From: a virus
DNA length: 21,585 nt
IMG/VR virus record: IMGVR_UViG_3300033153_005038
Coordinates: 1-21,585 of that record
Strand: one strand, 5' to 3'
Position 1 is the first letter of the stretch. Each line of letters starts with the position of its first letter. Shown here in pieces: positions 20,677 to 21,585 of this stretch. The position numbers were made by a program, and so were the translations under genes. The notes below the pieces were generated by a model. The model was not told where the DNA came from, did not search any database, and saw only the letters and a program-made list of their open reading frames with translations.

Positions 20677-21585
20677 ATGAGTCTCAAAACTAAGAAAGGC
20701 ATACGCCTTGATATTGGGTGTGGGAATAGGAAAACTCCGGGATTCACCGGTATGGATGTGCAAAAGTTGAAAGGCGTAGACATCGTTCATGACCTTCAAA
20801 CTTTCCCTTACCCTTTAGAAGATGAGTCTTGTTCTAAAATTATTGGTTCTCATATTTTTGAACATATTAACCCTGCTGATAGTGGAGTTATCAAATTTAT
20901 GGATGAGCTTTGGCGAATAATGGAATTTGGAGGTCAACTTGCTTTTGCTTATCCTTATGGAGTAAATCAAGGTTTTCAGCAAGATCCTACACATGTTAAT
21001 CCATCTAATCAATCGACTTGGAAATATTTTGATCCTGGTTATAATTTATATGACCAGTATAGTCCTAAGCCTTGGTATATAGAAACCAATCTTTGGCAAG
21101 AGACTGGTCAAGGTGAGGTTTTATTAACTAAGATTACTAAAGAGGCAGGTAGAGAAAGAAAGAAATTGAGAAATAAGTTTCTTCGTGAAGAGAATAAAGC
21201 TAGAAAAAGGTCTCAACAAAGACAAGCAAAAACCAGGGCTAAAGCTTTAAGGGTCGACCGACTCATTAAACAAGGAACTATAAAGAAAGCATCTAATAAA
21301 GAAAATCGTGAAGACTGGATTTCTGGCATTGTTGAGAATAGAGAAAAGGTCATGCATCGTTTGATGTATGGTGTTCCTATGACTGGGATTATACGTTCTG
21401 AATGGGCTTTTGGAAGATTTAATCAAGTAGTTCCCTGTAACTGGTCTAAGGTTGATATTCATCAATGGTTAGATCAGTGGAGTCCATTGAATTTTACTGT
21501 TGCTGATGCTCGTAATATTATTGCTACTGCAGCCGTAGATCAGGATTTTGAATGGTTATTTTTTCATGATCATGATGTCATTCTT
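20677..21585 (+). CDS. Methyltransferase-glycosyltransferase fusion (3' truncated)
   Basis: ATG 20677 follows AATGAAAGGAGATACA. The open frame runs off the window after 303 residues. Residues 9-120 are a class I SAM-dependent methyltransferase: RLDIGCGNRKTPGFTGMDV (SAM loop and acidic residue) and then CSKIIGSHIFEHI. A basic, coiled-coil-like linker (about 160-210, many Arg/Lys/Glu) follows. From about 229 a GT-A glycosyltransferase domain starts: YGVPMTGIIRSEWAF, VADARNIIATAAV and EWLFFHDHDVIL, where D298-H-D300 is the likely metal-binding DxD. It may modify virion proteins, host surface glycans or phage DNA-linked sugars. The rest of the GT domain is outside the window. Confidence 0.75.
   Translation, partial: MSLKTKKGIRLDIGCGNRKTPGFTGMDVQKLKGVDIVHDLQTFPYPLEDESCSKIIGSHIFEHINPADSGVIKFMDELWRIMEFGGQLAFAYPYGVNQGFQQDPTHVNPSNQSTWKYFDPGYNLYDQYSPKPWYIETNLWQETGQGEVLLTKITKEAGRERKKLRNKFLREENKARKRSQQRQAKTRAKALRVDRLIKQGTIKKASNKENREDWISGIVENREKVMHRLMYGVPMTGIIRSEWAFGRFNQVVPCNWSKVDIHQWLDQWSPLNFTVADARNIIATAAVDQDFEWLFFHDHDVIL

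Noticed and set aside
1-21585. CRISPR arrays, insertion sequences and integrase
   Set aside because: No regularly spaced repeats, transposase motifs or tyrosine/serine recombinase motifs were found on either strand.

Overview
The window looks like part of the genome of a tailed double-stranded DNA bacteriophage (free or integrated; no integrase or attachment site is visible). It is AT-rich and every supported gene lies on the + strand. Genes are small, tightly packed and often overlap by a few bases (ATGA, TAATG). Most have a purine-rich Shine-Dalgarno. Portal, small terminase-like and large terminase genes identify it as a phage. The host is uncertain. Three predicted secreted proteins have signal peptides that appear to end just before Gln (S-Q or A-Q), which is common in the Bacteroidota/Ignavibacteriota (FCB) group, and one promoter contains a TAnnTTTG box like that of Bacteroidota. 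This is a hint, not proof.

Layout. (1) 1-2404: a run of small early or accessory genes, one ending in a SEC-C zinc motif, with an intrinsic terminator near 289-322 and a 23-base translation leader present twice. (2) 2405-4324: a 1.9 kb stretch without a convincing gene. Its first part (about 2591-3574) is richer in G and C than its surroundings and full of complementary segments, including a bulged 15-bp helix that joins its two ends. I read it as a candidate large structured noncoding RNA. Its second part (about 3660-4160) holds repeated palindromes (CGGTAA...TTACCG and TTGC...GCAA) that look like operators or iterons. (3) 4325-7343: a gene with codon use unlike its neighbours, small genes, a Cys4 zinc-binding protein, and a winged-helix regulator behind an operator-like palindrome. 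(4) 7371-13221: about twenty small genes (zinc ribbons, HTH proteins, membrane microproteins, several widespread phage families). Three of its gaps hold inverted repeats spanning about 70 nt each. (5) 13306-18605: DNA packaging, comprising a small terminase-like protein, TerL ATPase, two microproteins, a DEDDh exonuclease, TerL nuclease and portal. The large terminase is split into two genes. (6) 18611-21585: a small gene, two secreted surface-type proteins (beta-sandwich; Ig-like plus discoidin), a probable virion protein, and a methyltransferase-glycosyltransferase fusion cut by the window end.

How it fits together. The packaging genes form one translationally coupled operon that supplies the motor and portal. 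The secreted proteins and the sugar/methyl-transfer enzyme probably act on the host or virion surface. The small-gene blocks are typical early host-takeover or accessory regions whose individual functions cannot be read from sequence. The most unusual elements are the candidate giant RNA, the split terminase with an exonuclease gene between its halves, and two copies of a secreted Ig-like domain 7 kb apart.
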